Of a DNA stretch of 64,000 bases, positions 38,254-50,020 are shown one piece after another. Made by a program: the position numbers and the translations under genes. The notes under the pieces are model-generated. The model had not been told where the DNA came from. It worked only from the letters and a program-made list of their open reading frames with translations, and ran no database searches. This stretch comes from Lepeophtheirus salmonis (Eukaryota > Arthropoda > Copepoda > Siphonostomatoida > Caligidae): positions 19,160,805 through 19,224,804 of the forward strand of contig NC_052132.2 in the NCBI RefSeq assembly GCF_016086655.4, in the 5' to 3' direction. The stretch's first letter is position 1; every line of letters begins with the position of its first letter.

Positions 38254-38605
38254 TCCCCCAAAATTCACTAAAAGTAAGGAACATTTCATTGATTTTTTAT
38301 CAAAAATACTAATTTAAGGTTTTTACCAAAATAATAACTAATTATTTCTTATCAAAACTCCAAAGTAATGTTTTAAGATTCTTTAAAAAAAAATCAATGT
38401 TTTGTATTCATACGAGTATTTGTAGCACATTTATTGATATTTAAGAGTGTAAAATGGATGGAATAGTTAAAAAAAAAGATATAAAATTTGAACGAAATAA
38501 TTGTTTAACTCCTTATAATGTGATTAATTTTTTTTTTTACCTAACCACGTTATAAAAAGGGTATAAAGGACCCTCTGACCAAGGGTTAAGGATTGTGCTT
38601 GCTCA

Positions 38606-38852
38606 GGATAGCAGAACTGCAATTACAGGATAATGGAACCCACTATTTTTTTAGGAGTATTATTTATCTAATTCTTAATGATGAGTAATCCAAAGTCACA
38701 CTATAGTCCGTTCATCTCCCCCCCATAACAAAATTGTGATTATGGCAGTGAACAGTGACATAGGACTTGACTTTAGAAAAAAAGTACATATAATGGAATA
38801 GTTGTTGCGTTAAATACTACTCGAATTTAAGATACTATCGAATACTTTTTTT
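38606..38852. repeat. Direct duplication, copy 2
   Basis: Second copy (period 594 bp). Differences include a 6-bp local gacttt duplication near 38765 and single-base changes. The 350 bp between the copies is unrelated AT-rich DNA. Confidence 0.85.
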
Positions 38853-39509
38853 CAAAGAAGTAAAAATTTCGTGATTTGTATTTTTTTATAATAATTCTTT
38901 CAATATCAAAATATTTATTTTAACTATCAATTAGTCTCATAATTCAATTTTTTCAATTGATAATAATTTTAGGTTTCTATAAAAGTTTCTTTTTTTAGAT
39001 TAATGTTTATAATAGGAATTTCCTGAATAAAATTAAACGCATCTTAGCACAATATTTAAATCTTACTAAATTCGATATAAATATTCTCTTATAGAAATAA
39101 TTTTACTGACATACCAGCTTTAATTTTTTTAATACAATTCAAATTAGAGAAGCAATTTAATTTAAGTTTTGTATTTTCTAATACTAACATTTATTTCTGC
39201 ATTTTGTATTGTATTATATTGTTTTCTTAGAAGTTTACTTGAAGTATTTTGTGTAACAAAATAAGTATGTTACAATTTAAATAACTTTTTCCCCTTTGAT
39301 TAGATGAAATTGTACCAATTAGTTATACATAAACATTTAATTACTGCCCTTAGACAAGTTTATTGCCTATTATATGTCTATTTCCTTCTTTTTGAGTAAC
39401 ATTGCATTAGTAAAGCTGCATAAAATATGACTTTTAAATCAAAAAATAACCTAGTAATACTGACCATTGTAAAAATCTTTGATTTTCTGTCATGATATTT
39501 CTTTAGATC

Positions 39510-39710
39510 ATCTGTAAGCAGACTTGAGGGGTAGGAAATGAATAAAAATCAACTTTTTATCTAGCAAGGTCATAGGCAGGAAGGGCTCTGACGTCTATTT
39601 TCAATTCTACTATGTGTCCAACAAGGACTTATTTATTATAAATTTCCAACAAAATATCTTTATTTCTCTACGTCGTTCATGAGTATATGAAGAGGTGATT
39701 ACAATATAGT
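39510..39710 (+). repeat. Interspersed repeat family R2, copy 2
   Basis: Contains ggtaggaaat.aa, then caattctactatgtgtccaa, aggactta, a tttccaacaaaata tail and gtgattac, in the same order as 2150-2330. Confidence 0.5.
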
Positions 39711-40034
39711 TCGATGTTATATACTAAAGAAGGAAAAAATAATAATAATAAATAAATTATGATATCGAAATCTCTCTTGGCGAAATAAATTTAAATTATG
39801 TACATTTACATCAAAGACCTAGGTTCAATGGAGTATTAGTTTACTTATACTTAATCGATGCTACTGTAACTAACCAAATAAAACAATATTAAAGAAAAGA
39901 TTAAAACACACTCTTTAGACTCCCAACTAGAATTTTTTTTCCCATGTTTTCATATCATATTTAAAACTGCTCTAAATATAAGTTGTTGTTTTATTGTCTA
40001 CAAAGTAACTCAATATAGAAAAATTATCACTCAC

Positions 40035-40080
40035 CCTTTATAAGTATATTCCATATTTTTGACGTCATTAATGAACTTGG
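40035..40080 (-). CDS. Candidate exon 3 of a minus-strand gene
   Basis: 46 nt bounded by acceptor tgggttaacgtttcag (with a plausible branch site ttaac) and the full consensus donor GTGAGT (40034-40029). The only sensible frame reads KFINDVKNMEYTYKG. It begins with two bases that complete an Ala codon with the G left by exon 2, and ends with GG that completes Gly with the first base of exon 4. Phase agreement on both sides is the main reason to believe it. Confidence 0.5.
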
Positions 40081-42989
40081 CTGAAACGTTAACCCAAATA
40101 TTAAATTAATATTATTTCGTATCCACAGTTGAAATTGACTCAAATTACAAAAATTAATTTTTACGACATTAGTTTTAGGCCTAAATAACATATAATTTGT
40201 GAACATTATAGTTGAAATATAATTATTTCTTTTTCGATAAAAACTTCTACAAAATATTAACTTCTTTTATTAAACTTTTTGTAATAAAAATCTACTCATA
40301 ACTATGATGAGCTTCAGTATTATATGTGGAACAACAGCTAATATTACATTTGTAGCAACGTTTATATCCTAAATTGAAAATTTTGAAATAGACAAAGGAA
40401 AATAACAACTAAAAGTTAACAGATAAGTTAAAGTTACCCAGCCATGACCAAAAATTGAACAATTTATAAATAATTCCAAGAAAATACATTTTTGGAACAA
40501 CAAAAAGTTGTATTGGTTCAGAAAGATAATTGAGGAACATACTGGATTAGTTTTAAAAAAAACAGAATTAGAGCAATTTCATGGAATTTCGGGTGCTGAA
40601 TATCCCAGTTCACTAAGGAAGGTGTAAGCTCTACACTACAAATTAATGCAGCTGAATTTTGATTAGAGTCTTTTTTTCAAATATATGTTTTCAATGCATC
40701 TTATTTACTCATAAAAGTTAAAATTTTAGTTTGTATCTCCAAAATCCAAATTTTGGGAACAAAAAAATATACTAATAAAATATTATTATCTACATAAAAT
40801 GACGAGATTAAATCATTTATAAAAAAAATTTGATGAATTTAAGGCTATGGCATCAATTTGTTTGTATTTGACTTCAAATTAGTCAGGTTAAATCTCAATT
40901 CTTTACATCCAATGATTTGTAATAAAAAAACTTGCAACTGTATTAGAGCTTCTATCCGTAAGATATGAGGGATTAAAAGCTATGAATCGCTTTCTTACTA
41001 TAGCAAATATATTAGGATAAAATAAACACTTTGTGTAATTTTGTGACCTGAAAGAACTTTTGTCATTTGAATAATCCATTTTATTTTTGTAGCATAGACC
41101 ACTGACATTGTTATTTCAACCCACAGTTGTCTACTAAATTTGTCAATAATGAGAAAATACCCCTTGAAGATAAATTTAGTTCATTAGTTCTCTCTTAGTT
41201 TGAAAACAATTTGACTTAAATTAATTTAATAATTAATATACGTATTAATTGCTGTGAAAACATTTCTGCTTAAACGATTTATTCTTTTAAAGTCTTAATG
41301 AAACATTTATGTTCATTTAATAATATTTATATAAATAAAATAAAAACTTATCACTGAATGGCCAGACTGTTTACTTAATTAAATAAATATTTGTCTATAA
41401 AAACTTATTATAAGAAATCATATGTATTATTGTATATTACGATCAAAATTTCGAATATATGTATTTACTTGAATCCTTTACAATATTCCTAACTCTCTCT
41501 TACTCCCTAAATTATGGAAAATTATGTAATGATTGTTTCCTTGTGGTATTAAAACAATTTGACGTTAATATTTTTTGCAATATCAAACTTAAATAGGTCT
41601 TTTTAAGTACATATGAGACTCTAAGCCTTAGTACAAAAACCAAATACTGTTTCATCATTATATTTTAACTTCTGAATTTATAATCTAAAATAGAATCTAG
41701 ATGATAAACAATTTCAAATAAATAAATTATCTTTAAATAAGACATGTTCTATACAGAACTAAATATCTTTCACACACTTTCATTCTCATTTTTTTTCATA
41801 TTTATCGTTAAGGCAAATAAATAATAAGAAAGTATTAAAAAAACAATTCTTAAATCTCAATAATTACTACTAAAGTTTGTTATTAACTCAAAAACTAATG
41901 AAGTACCATCTTTAAATAAATGAATTCAAGGAAGGATTTGTTAAATTCAGAGTTTTCAAAGAAGGAGGGTGAAAAAAAATACGTACAAGATATTTAATCT
42001 TTTTGGGGTGGATAAAAACCTTAAGGAAGTATCAAAGGTAATATCTGGGATATTGGTATTTCTACAAACAAAAATATTTATATATATATACGGTGTATGT
42101 CATCATAAAAACGTTCTTGAATAAAATTATTTAATTAAGATAATCCATAATATTACTTTTTGTATACCAACAGCCCAATATTTTAAAGATATATTTATGG
42201 TATTTTATATCATTATTATTTAGTAGTGATGTATTGCAATTTTTTTTTGTAAATATATGCCTATGAGAGTATTAATATATATTGTCCTTGTGTGTCAGTT
42301 GGATTTTACTTCAGTCAAAGATAGTCTAAAAAAGCCTTATTTTAGGTTACTACAATATTTGAGTTAATTAAACGCTTTGAATTTAAATTTGTTGGATGAG
42401 TTAAGATACACAATAATGTTATCTATAGTTAAAAACCTTTCTTTTATTTATAAACATGATTGTTTATCCTTATTTTATGGTAACAATCAATTTTTGATAC
42501 TTTATGTGTATTTTGTAGCGCCTTCCAAGGGTTAATAAAAAAAAAACATGGGACCAGGAGAGCTTTATTTTAGTTTACTTAAGAAATTGCTTTACTGAAG
42601 AGGACAATTATCTTCTGCAAATTCATTTATGTTTTCTGTTGTTCCACTGTTGATGAGCCTGTATTGAAATGTTTGAAAGTAGAGACGAGGCAATAAAGCA
42701 TGCAGGAATTGGGTCTATAGGGCAAATAAATTCTTTTATTTAAATATTTTTTTAAGTATGGGTTAACACGTCCCGTTTTATATCCCGTTGGAGGCTTTAA
42801 TTGTACGATATGTTCGAAAGGAGTCCTGGGAAATGAAACAATCCAATCGCTTAATTCTTTTAGTTTACAAACGGCTCCTAAAACTGTTTAGAATAGAAAC
42901 GTGTATCGATAAAGTGGGATGGAGATAGGACATGAGAAATCCATTCACTGATTCAAGAGAGAGATGGCTACGATATAATATCATTACAC
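40081..42989. other. AT-rich interval (proposed intron)
   Basis: No gene or element was recognised in most of it. At its right end an alternative exists: the exon-2 frame could run on to a GTAAAC donor (42868) and, after a 43-nt intron, resume at acceptor tttcatttcccag (exon start 42825), with over 60 further open codons to a TAA at 42627-42629. Confidence 0.35.
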
Positions 42990-43107
42990 CAACAATTTTC
43001 ACGAACAAACAAAGTAAAAATAGATAAAACTGAGAGGCTCTTCTCATTTTCCTAGGATTGAATGGAGTACTCCTTTTCTCTTTTTGATGAATGTGATAAA
43101 GTGATAC
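42990..43107 (-). CDS. Candidate exon 2 with start codon and signal peptide
   Basis: The acceptor ttttctttcatgattttccttgcag is textbook. An ATG at 43047 (context gaaaATGa) begins MRRASQFYLFLLCLFVKIV, basic residues then a hydrophobic core, a typical secretion signal. If the exon ends at the weak donor G|GTGTAA (GT at 42989), the next residue becomes Ala at the junction, a plausible cleavage site, and the frame joins exon 3 in phase. The product would enter the secretory pathway. A longer alternative exon continues to 42869. Start choice: it is the first in-frame ATG of the exon; an upstream 31-codon frame from exon 1 ends overlapping it (ATGA). Confidence 0.45.
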
Positions 43108-43209
43108 CTGCAAGGAAAATCATGAAAGAAAATAAAAGAGATTTACTTGAAATAAAGCTAAAAAAAAACAGATTAATTTGTGACTATGTCACCAACTACT
43201 CGGGCTCAC

Positions 43210-43330
43210 TTGTAAGAAAATACAACCCTCACTAAACTCATTCGTATTTCATTGTTCAGCAGGACTGTGGACTCAATCATAAAGACGTCAGCACTTAAAT
43301 ATTTCCTCGAAAGACAGTGGAGGATTCTCC
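43210..43330 (-). other. Candidate 5' untranslated exon of the same gene
   Basis: The sequence ending ..ttcttacaa joins GTGAGC (GT at 43209-43208), a good donor, giving a 102-nt intron before exon 2. The exon is less AT-rich than its surroundings. It holds short upstream ATGs, one opening a 31-codon frame that stops at the main ATG. The left boundary (transcription start) is not visible; the coordinate is nominal. Confidence 0.35.
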
Positions 43331-43721
43331 TATTGTTTAAGACTATTATGCTTACAAACAATTATTTATCAGAACTGTCTCGAAGTCCTCTGATATTCAT
43401 TTGCTTATCAGATTTCCAGCCAGGTGTCTACCGGTTTTTTCATTCCCTCTCTTATTTGTCTCTTTGTTTTGTCTTGTTGTTTTTTTTTAGCCACCATTTT
43501 ACTAATTGTAGATTATGTTAATGTTAAGTTGAATTTTTCCTTCGTATATTTTATATAATTTATTTTTGTTCTCATCAGCTAAAATATGTAAAGAAATGCT
43601 TTTTAACTCTGGAAAAAAAAGAACAAAAAATCTTTTGGATAGAAACACAAATTTAACTCACACTCACTTCAAAGAAAAATCATTTTAGCTTATTTTTGTC
43701 TTGACAATCTACATATTTCTA

Positions 43722-44465
43722 CCGAGTTTTTTAATTAAAACCTTAACACTATATTTTAAACTTCAACAAGATATTATTTATAATTTAACAAATAGAATTT
43801 CAACAAAATTAATAATATAAATACTGTTTGTCTGAGCTCTCTTAATCATTGATGGCTTCCAGGCGATAAAAGGAGACCTGGCACCCTTCCTTTCGACATG
43901 TACCCCAAAGATGTAGTCGAAAGAGTTGGCATCAGGCCTGTAGGGGGCCCAAAGTATCAAAAAAGCGCTCAAAAGACTCATTCAACTGAGTCTAGCGACA
44001 GAAATGATGAGTTTCTTTCATTACTGGTATTAAAATGGCCTTGACACACTCACAAGGCTCTTTACGCCCACATTTTTGTAAGTTCTCTAGACAATCTGCA
44101 GTGAAATTCCAAGATCTCTTACATGGGACTTCCTGGAAGTGAGAGGATTAATTTGGGCTGTTTCTTTCTCTCTTCCGAGCCCAGTTTAGCCTTTTGAAAG
44201 AGTTCTTCTTTCTCTTTAACATTTCAGACTTCCTCACGGCGTAGACTGTGGTCCTGGAGACGCCCAACTGCTTGAAGTGCGCGACTGATAATTTGTAGAT
44301 TACGTTCAAGTGTCATTTTCTCGAGTTGTACGTAAACTAGAAAGCTAAGGTTGGTTTATTTTTGTAATTAATTGCTTATGCTTTAAAATATGAAATATTT
44401 TCAATAGCTCAGCCTTAATTAATTATTTATACTTGTAAAGGTTCAGATTTCAATGGTCCACCCGG
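43722..44465 (-). mobile_element. Internally deleted mariner-like element, copy B
   Basis: Ends: (TA)ccgagttttttaattaaaa at 43722 and ..ttcagatttcaatggtccacccgg(TA) at 44465, inverted copies of each other and of copies A and C. TA flanks both ends. The minus strand carries a helix-turn-helix (VGRLQDHSLRREE-type, frameshifted), a KEKEELFQKAK linker, a PVMKET motif, and then at once the C-terminal PYRPDANSFDYIFGVHVE segment. The catalytic core between is missing, with the same junction as copy A. About 0.74 kb; non-coding now. Confidence 0.75.
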
Positions 44466-45656
44466 TATATATCATTAGTAAAGCTATTCAGAGCCTCTTC
44501 GAACGACTACTGTTGTAATGACAACTTTTCCTTCAGAAAAATAAATTATTATGGTTATATATTTTCAATTATATGTTCCTTCATATGTACTAATAAAAAG
44601 CAATTTATGACCTATAGTTCTACATTATAACTCATTTTCGACATTGGTAGATTTAGTGTGTTGGTTTATATATGAGAAAGTAGTAAAGTTTAATAAAAAA
44701 TGGTTTATGTATCAAATTTAGATTATTGACTTATTCCATCTAATGCATTGTTAAACATATGTATATTTAATACAGTGCCTATAAAATAATGCAAATCCTA
44801 ACTGATAATGTAAAAATGGGTATTTAATTTAATTTATCTTGTTTACTTTTTTAACGAAGAAAATCAATTTTTCGACACGTACAATGAAGGTATACACCTC
44901 AAACAAATTATGTATTCATTAGAAATACTTAAGCAATTTTATTATTTATATTGGTTTCTATTTAACTTAAAAACATAATGTGTATCTAAAAACGTTATCA
45001 TGTTTTATAAATATTTTTTTGGTATTGTTATACTTTTGTAAAGGATTTTGTTTGGCTAACGTACTGAAGAAAAAAATATATAATATAATTGTATTTTTTA
45101 GCAAATATTAGTGCATTCAGCATGTAAAAATTAATTCATCCTCTTCATGACATCAAAAACGATATGATAGCCATAGAGGTCAATTTATTTACTGTTGGTG
45201 TAACACCTTAAATATAAGGGCTATAGTACTCATATTAATAAATAAATAAAAACTTCCTCATAATGTATGTAAAATAAAAATGAAATTTTAGTTGGCAATC
45301 TGTATAGTTTCAAAATCTACGACCTGGATGCAATTTAATTTTTAAGAAATCATTTGGTTCAGATGGAACAACGAATGTAAGTGGAAAATGATATCGGAAT
45401 AAATTTTTCTCATGGACTCAATGTACGTAGATTTTATACTTGGATGTACCTACTATACAAAATATACTTAGTATAGGTGTAATTAAACTTATAATAATCA
45501 ACAAGTCTTTATCTTTACAGGGAGCATAAAATTGTACTTTATCATAAAAACTATATAAAAAAAAGTCTAAACATTGCAATAGATAAAGTAAGCTTCAGAT
45601 GTTAAGACAATTGGTCTTGACAATTTCAATTTTTTTTCTGATTCCAGGGCAAGAAA
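44466..45656. other. AT-rich non-coding interval
   Basis: No gene or element was recognised. Confidence 0.35.
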
Positions 45657-45925
45657 TCAAACTCTATCTATGTATATTTCACTTCTAAGGAAATCTAAAA
45701 ACCTTCTGAAGGAATAAAACACACCAAAAGTGGGCATATGTTCATAAAAGACATTGTTAAATATGCTTCTTGAATTAAAACTGGAATGTCTTCTCCAGTT
45801 TATCATGGCCACTGTCCTTTTTTTGACCGTTTGTATTATAGCAGCTCTTCCGTCTGCACCTAGGAATAATAAATAAATAGAAAACGCTTGTTTTGATTTG
45901 ATTGATTTATTTGTATAAATGCACT
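45657..45925 (-). CDS. Unassigned open frame, possible exon or relic
   Basis: The minus strand is open for about 88 codons from stop to stop, long for this composition. Residues are varied (GADGRAAIIQTVKKRTVAM, then NWRRHSSFNSRS). An acceptor-like ttattattcctag precedes the GADGR segment at about 45861. No ATG lies before the middle of it (MINWRR), and no clear donor follows. A second frame is also open across the first 90 nt. I do not recognise a family. Confidence 0.25.
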
Positions 45926-47049
45926 ATTTAAAATTTTAATTGCGTAAAAAAAACTACGATACACATTAGATCATAAAACATGTCAAATAATATTATATTT
46001 TAGACATGTAAAATATTGTGACTTTATAACCCAAGTTTGTGACATTTTGACCCTTGTCAGGGCAGGAAAAGTCACAATCCAGAACAGCCACTTCGAGAGT
46101 CTGTCCAGGTCATCCAATAATCAGTAACCTAAAGCCACTTTGTAAACAGTTCACCAATACATGGAACTCTCATCTGATTTAAATATTTTGAATGTTAAAT
46201 GAAATGCTATAAATATATTGCCCTTGAAAATATTTTGAGAAAATAATGAAGTACATTTGTAAAAAATTATACACATGGATACTGAATGTACATTGTAGCA
46301 ATTTATTGAATTTTTTTCTTCATTTTATAGAAAAAGCTCAGACCACTTCCCATGTTATCAGTTTAAACTCAATAGCTCTTGAAAATAATATTTAATCATA
46401 AATAAATGTTGTTGAAAAGAATACTGTTAGCAAACAAATTAGTTTTTAAAAAATTCAATTTTCACACTTTATAGTGAAATTTGATTTCAAATCGACAAAA
46501 AAATGTTCTTCTGACTTTATCGATTAATTTGTCAATTAAAATAATAAAAGAAAACGAATGAGAATACAACTTTCTAATTTTTTTCTTCCTAAATTTTAAT
46601 ATAAACGTTAATTAAACCAAGAATTTACAATGATTAACCTATTTTAAATCCTAATTAAAGGTGTTAAAAACTTAATCATGTCCATATGTTACTTCAATCA
46701 TTCAAGTGTTAAATTTACATATTTCATTTTTTTGGCCATGACCTCATTATATTTCGATTTTTAATGTAATTTATTAATTTAATATTTGACTTGACATTGA
46801 CTTCTTATATAAAATAATCAGAAAAAATTATTTTAATATTGTTTTTGTTTTTTTGAAAAAAAAAAAATTATTTTAAATTATATAATTATACATATCCTTT
46901 ATATGACATTAATAAGCTAAACTTAAAAAAAACAATTTGATGAAGCTAAAGTTTGATCAACGCCGTCAAACTCAAGATCAAATATGGCAATACGACATCA
47001 TAGGCTTTAAATAAAAGAATATGCACAAAAGTTTCGAGTAATTCTTTTT
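45926..47049. other. AT-rich interval with a GC-richer patch
   Basis: A less AT-rich patch at 46.03-46.15 kb holds two open minus-strand frames (one with LEVAVLDCDFSCPDKG, another with DDLDRLSKWL). I cannot decide between exon, LINE debris and chance. Confidence 0.3.
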
Positions 47050-48151
47050 TACATATTGTTACTTTACAATTTCTTCACTACCTTAGCATTTTGCTTTGAA
47101 ACATTATCCTGTTGGTACGCCCAGTTGTGGCAAAGCTGGAGTTTCTACGCAGACTCCTTCAAGTTTTCATCAAGGATCTTGATGTAATCCTCCTTCTTCA
47201 TAATTCTTTGGACTTTTATGCATTATGCTAGCACCACCACGCTTCATTTTGGGGACAGTGTTCTTCGGCTTGTATGCTTCTTCTTTCTTCCTCCAGATAT
47301 ACTGAATATCCATATGACCAAATAGCTCTAATTTCGTCTCATCAGACCACGAGACAGTTGATTAAAAGCTGGTATCTTGCTTCAGATAGTCTCTAGCAAA
47401 GGCCAAGAGAGCGTCTACATGTTTCTTCCTGCGCAGCAGTGTCTTCTATGCTTTACGTCCACGGAGACCTCCTCTATGAAATAAACGCTCGATTGTTGAC
47501 AGTGACACCTTCGTTCCTGCCTAGTCAAATGTTTCAATTAGAGTCTTAATTATTGTTAACCTTTGGCATAATTTTTTTGCAAGTTTGGGAGTACATCTCA
47601 TGTTTCCTGCCTCGCCACTCAGCAGTGTTGAACCTCTTTTGCTTGTTAATTATCCTCTGGACGGTCGCCACAGTAACATCATACAACCTTGAAACATTTT
47701 GCATTACTGAAAGCATTCACACGACGGTGACGCATGTCCTTACTGAGCTCTTTCATCTTGACTATGATGACCAAAAATTTAGTGTGACGAGACGACTATT
47801 ACATCATTTATACTCTACAGGACAGTTGCTATTTCTTATCTTGTTTAACATTTGGTCATCAGAAGAGGTATTTATTCCATTAAGATGCCTTGAAAGAATT
47901 TTATGACAAAGACCTTTGACACATTTTCATTGACTTTTTAATACGGGTATGAATAATTTTGAACGAGGTAATTTTTGGTTATCCATCAATAAAAAACCCA
48001 TCAAAACCAATAGTTCCTTGAATAGTGTATTGATATCATTTTTTCACTTCTTGGTACATATAATTCATAAAACAACTTGACGAAAAGGTATTAGTTCCAT
48101 CACATAAAATTACAAAAATTAACAGGGGTATGAATAATTATGAGGACAAGT
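47050..48151 (-). mobile_element. Tc1-like element, truncated, with double direct repeats at one end
   Basis: The right end shows two related 28-29-bp units in the same orientation: outer aggggtatgaataattatga at 48123 and inner acgggtatgaataattttga at 47942, about 180 bp apart. This matches the IR/DR layout of Sleeping Beauty-type Tc1 elements. TA follows the outer unit. The gene reads leftward and is cut off near 47.05 kb, before the third catalytic residue; no left terminal repeat was found. Confidence 0.65.
47055..47765 (-). pseudogene. Tc1-like transposase, truncated and frameshifted
   Basis: Start region KMKELSKDMRHRRVNAFSNA at 47764-47702; WSDETKLELFGHMDIQYIWR near 47300-47355 with the first catalytic Asp; KKEEAYKPKNTVPKMKRGG follows; then YIKILDENLKESA and HNWAYQQDN near 47104-47125 with the second Asp. 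The SPDLNPIE box and C-terminus are absent. Several stops. The 117-codon plus-strand frame opposite (47553-47906) is its antisense. Confidence 0.65.
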
Positions 48152-49491
48152 GTATATAGTAGAATGTAAAATTATGTCAAAATCTAATATAATGTTGTCA
48201 TAATTTAATTAATTGCCCCTGTCTTATATAAAATAGCACACATACAAGATATTACATGGATATTGAATTATTTGGGGTTGATGAACACCCTAGATAAGTA
48301 ATTTTTTTTGCTAATTCCAAGGTTGTTTTATTGTAAGTTGTATGTTCATTTAAAAGCAGTTACATCTGTTATTATCATGGGAAACTTGACACAAAAATAG
48401 GCCAACTATAATATATTTTTATGTCACCCAATTTAATAAATAAAACCAGAAAAAATATAAACAAATTCCATTTGGCTTATATTGAATTATTTATTTCTAC
48501 TTTTGGGTTCTAAAGTAAATAAATAGTGAAAGTTAGTGTTGGTGGAGGAACTTTCTTTTCCCTAGTGGACCAACAATTTTAGTATTATTTCCCATATATA
48601 CTAATCTTAGTTTAACTGTGTGGGCTTTATGTCTTTGAAGGAATATTTTTGTAATAGTTTTTAACTCTTTTATAAATAAATAAGAAAACTAAGGGATTAT
48701 TTGTTCCTTACATAAAATATCTAGACACTTTTAACGATACGGCTTTGTATGTACTTAATTTTGTATTAATACTTAAATGAGATCATTGTTCTATCATAAA
48801 TTATATGGAATAATTTTCCTCGACTTTCTATACTTTATAGCTTCATCCATCATCTACCCTACAAAAAAAAAAATTATGTATACACTTACATATATGTAGT
48901 TACTTCTTGGCGGTGCTATCTGCCATTGGCACTCAAGCGTTAAGTATATTGTTATTTCCAAGATTTATTCTTTAATTTTGTTTATATCCTTACATATGAT
49001 TCGATAAATGGATTTTTTTAGATCTAGATATAACTAAAAAAAAACAGAACAGACTATTCATCTACTTTTGACAGTTGATTAAGAGTTGAAAATGACTCCC
49101 ATTGTCTCAAAAAAATGAAATAATTTCCTCTTTAGTAAGTACTATTGCTAATGTTCTGAATTACTCAGAGTAATTAGGCGTCAACTAAGAGACAAACCTT
49201 GCTTTAATAATAAAAGAGATACCTTCCCAACAAATCCTTAATCCCAATATTTATTTTCAATAAGCATTCACACGAAGTTACTCAAAACGTAGATGCTCTC
49301 TCTTTAAGAATAAAAGAATAATAATAAATAAGAAAGAATAATAAATATAGATAACTTTTTTAATTGATGTAGGACTACAAGGAGTAGTTTGGTCTTTAGT
49401 AGCGCTCACTACATATGTACTTTCATCTCTTTTTTTTTCTTTTTTGAACCGAAAATTTAACAAAAACTCCAAGTTTGAACACCTCCTTGTA
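48152..49491. other. AT-rich non-coding interval
   Basis: No gene or element was recognised. A 7-bp-stem hairpin (tgttggt...accaaca) lies at about 48537-48575. Confidence 0.35.
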
Positions 49492-50020
49492 CGAGGGTCG
49501 TTAGAAAATTCCTTGCAAAGTCCAAAAAATGCACTAATGGGGCATATCGAGGTATATTTAATTATTAGCATCTCTTGGAAGGAAACACGCCAACTTTAAG
49601 CAGGATTGGTCTTTTTTTTTTGTTTGGCATTCGTTTGAATCGAAGAAGTGGAGTAATTTTTTAAAAAATCCACAAAAAATAATTTTGTATGATAATTAAA
49701 CATTATTTTATGAAAGACAAAACGCTTAAAGTTAAGATACTAAAAATAAGATTCATAAGCATTATGGGGACGCTGCAACTTTGATTAAAACAGTTTATTG
49801 GTAGTTTCAAAAATTTCGGAGAGGCCATAAGGGCAAAATAGACGCTGAAAGTTTTGGACGCCTGTTGAGGTTACTAGACTAGAAATCATTGATAAAATCC
49901 ATGATATAGTGATGGATGGCATGATTGTGAAGGTGCGTGAGACTGGTAATGCTGTGGGCACCTCGAGTTGGAATCCTATTTCCATAAATTATTGGACCAT
50001 AACTGGTGGATTGCAAGGTG
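49492..50020 (+). mobile_element. Mariner-like element fragment, copy E (third family)
   Basis: Begins beside TA with acgagggtcgttagaaaatt, a mariner-type end. From about 49755 the plus strand, with stops and shifts, reads KHYGDAATLIKTVYW-FQKFREA and then RPVEVTRLEIIDKIHDIVMDG and VKVREIGNAVG, matching the first and second helix-turn-helix units of mariner transposases with the GRP linker. The catalytic half is not found downstream. It differs in ends and protein from copies A-D. Confidence 0.55.

Noticed and set aside
43252..43521. 89-codon plus-strand open frame rich in Leu/Phe/Ser
   Set aside because: Opposite the proposed 5' exon of the minus-strand gene; no splice signals or motif of its own.
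46030..46150. GC-richer patch resembling either a cysteine-containing exon or a LINE fragment
   Set aside because: Two frames give equally suggestive readings and neither has flanking support.
47553..47906. 117-codon plus-strand open frame
   Set aside because: It is the antisense of the Tc1 transposase start region, which reads recognisably on the minus strand.
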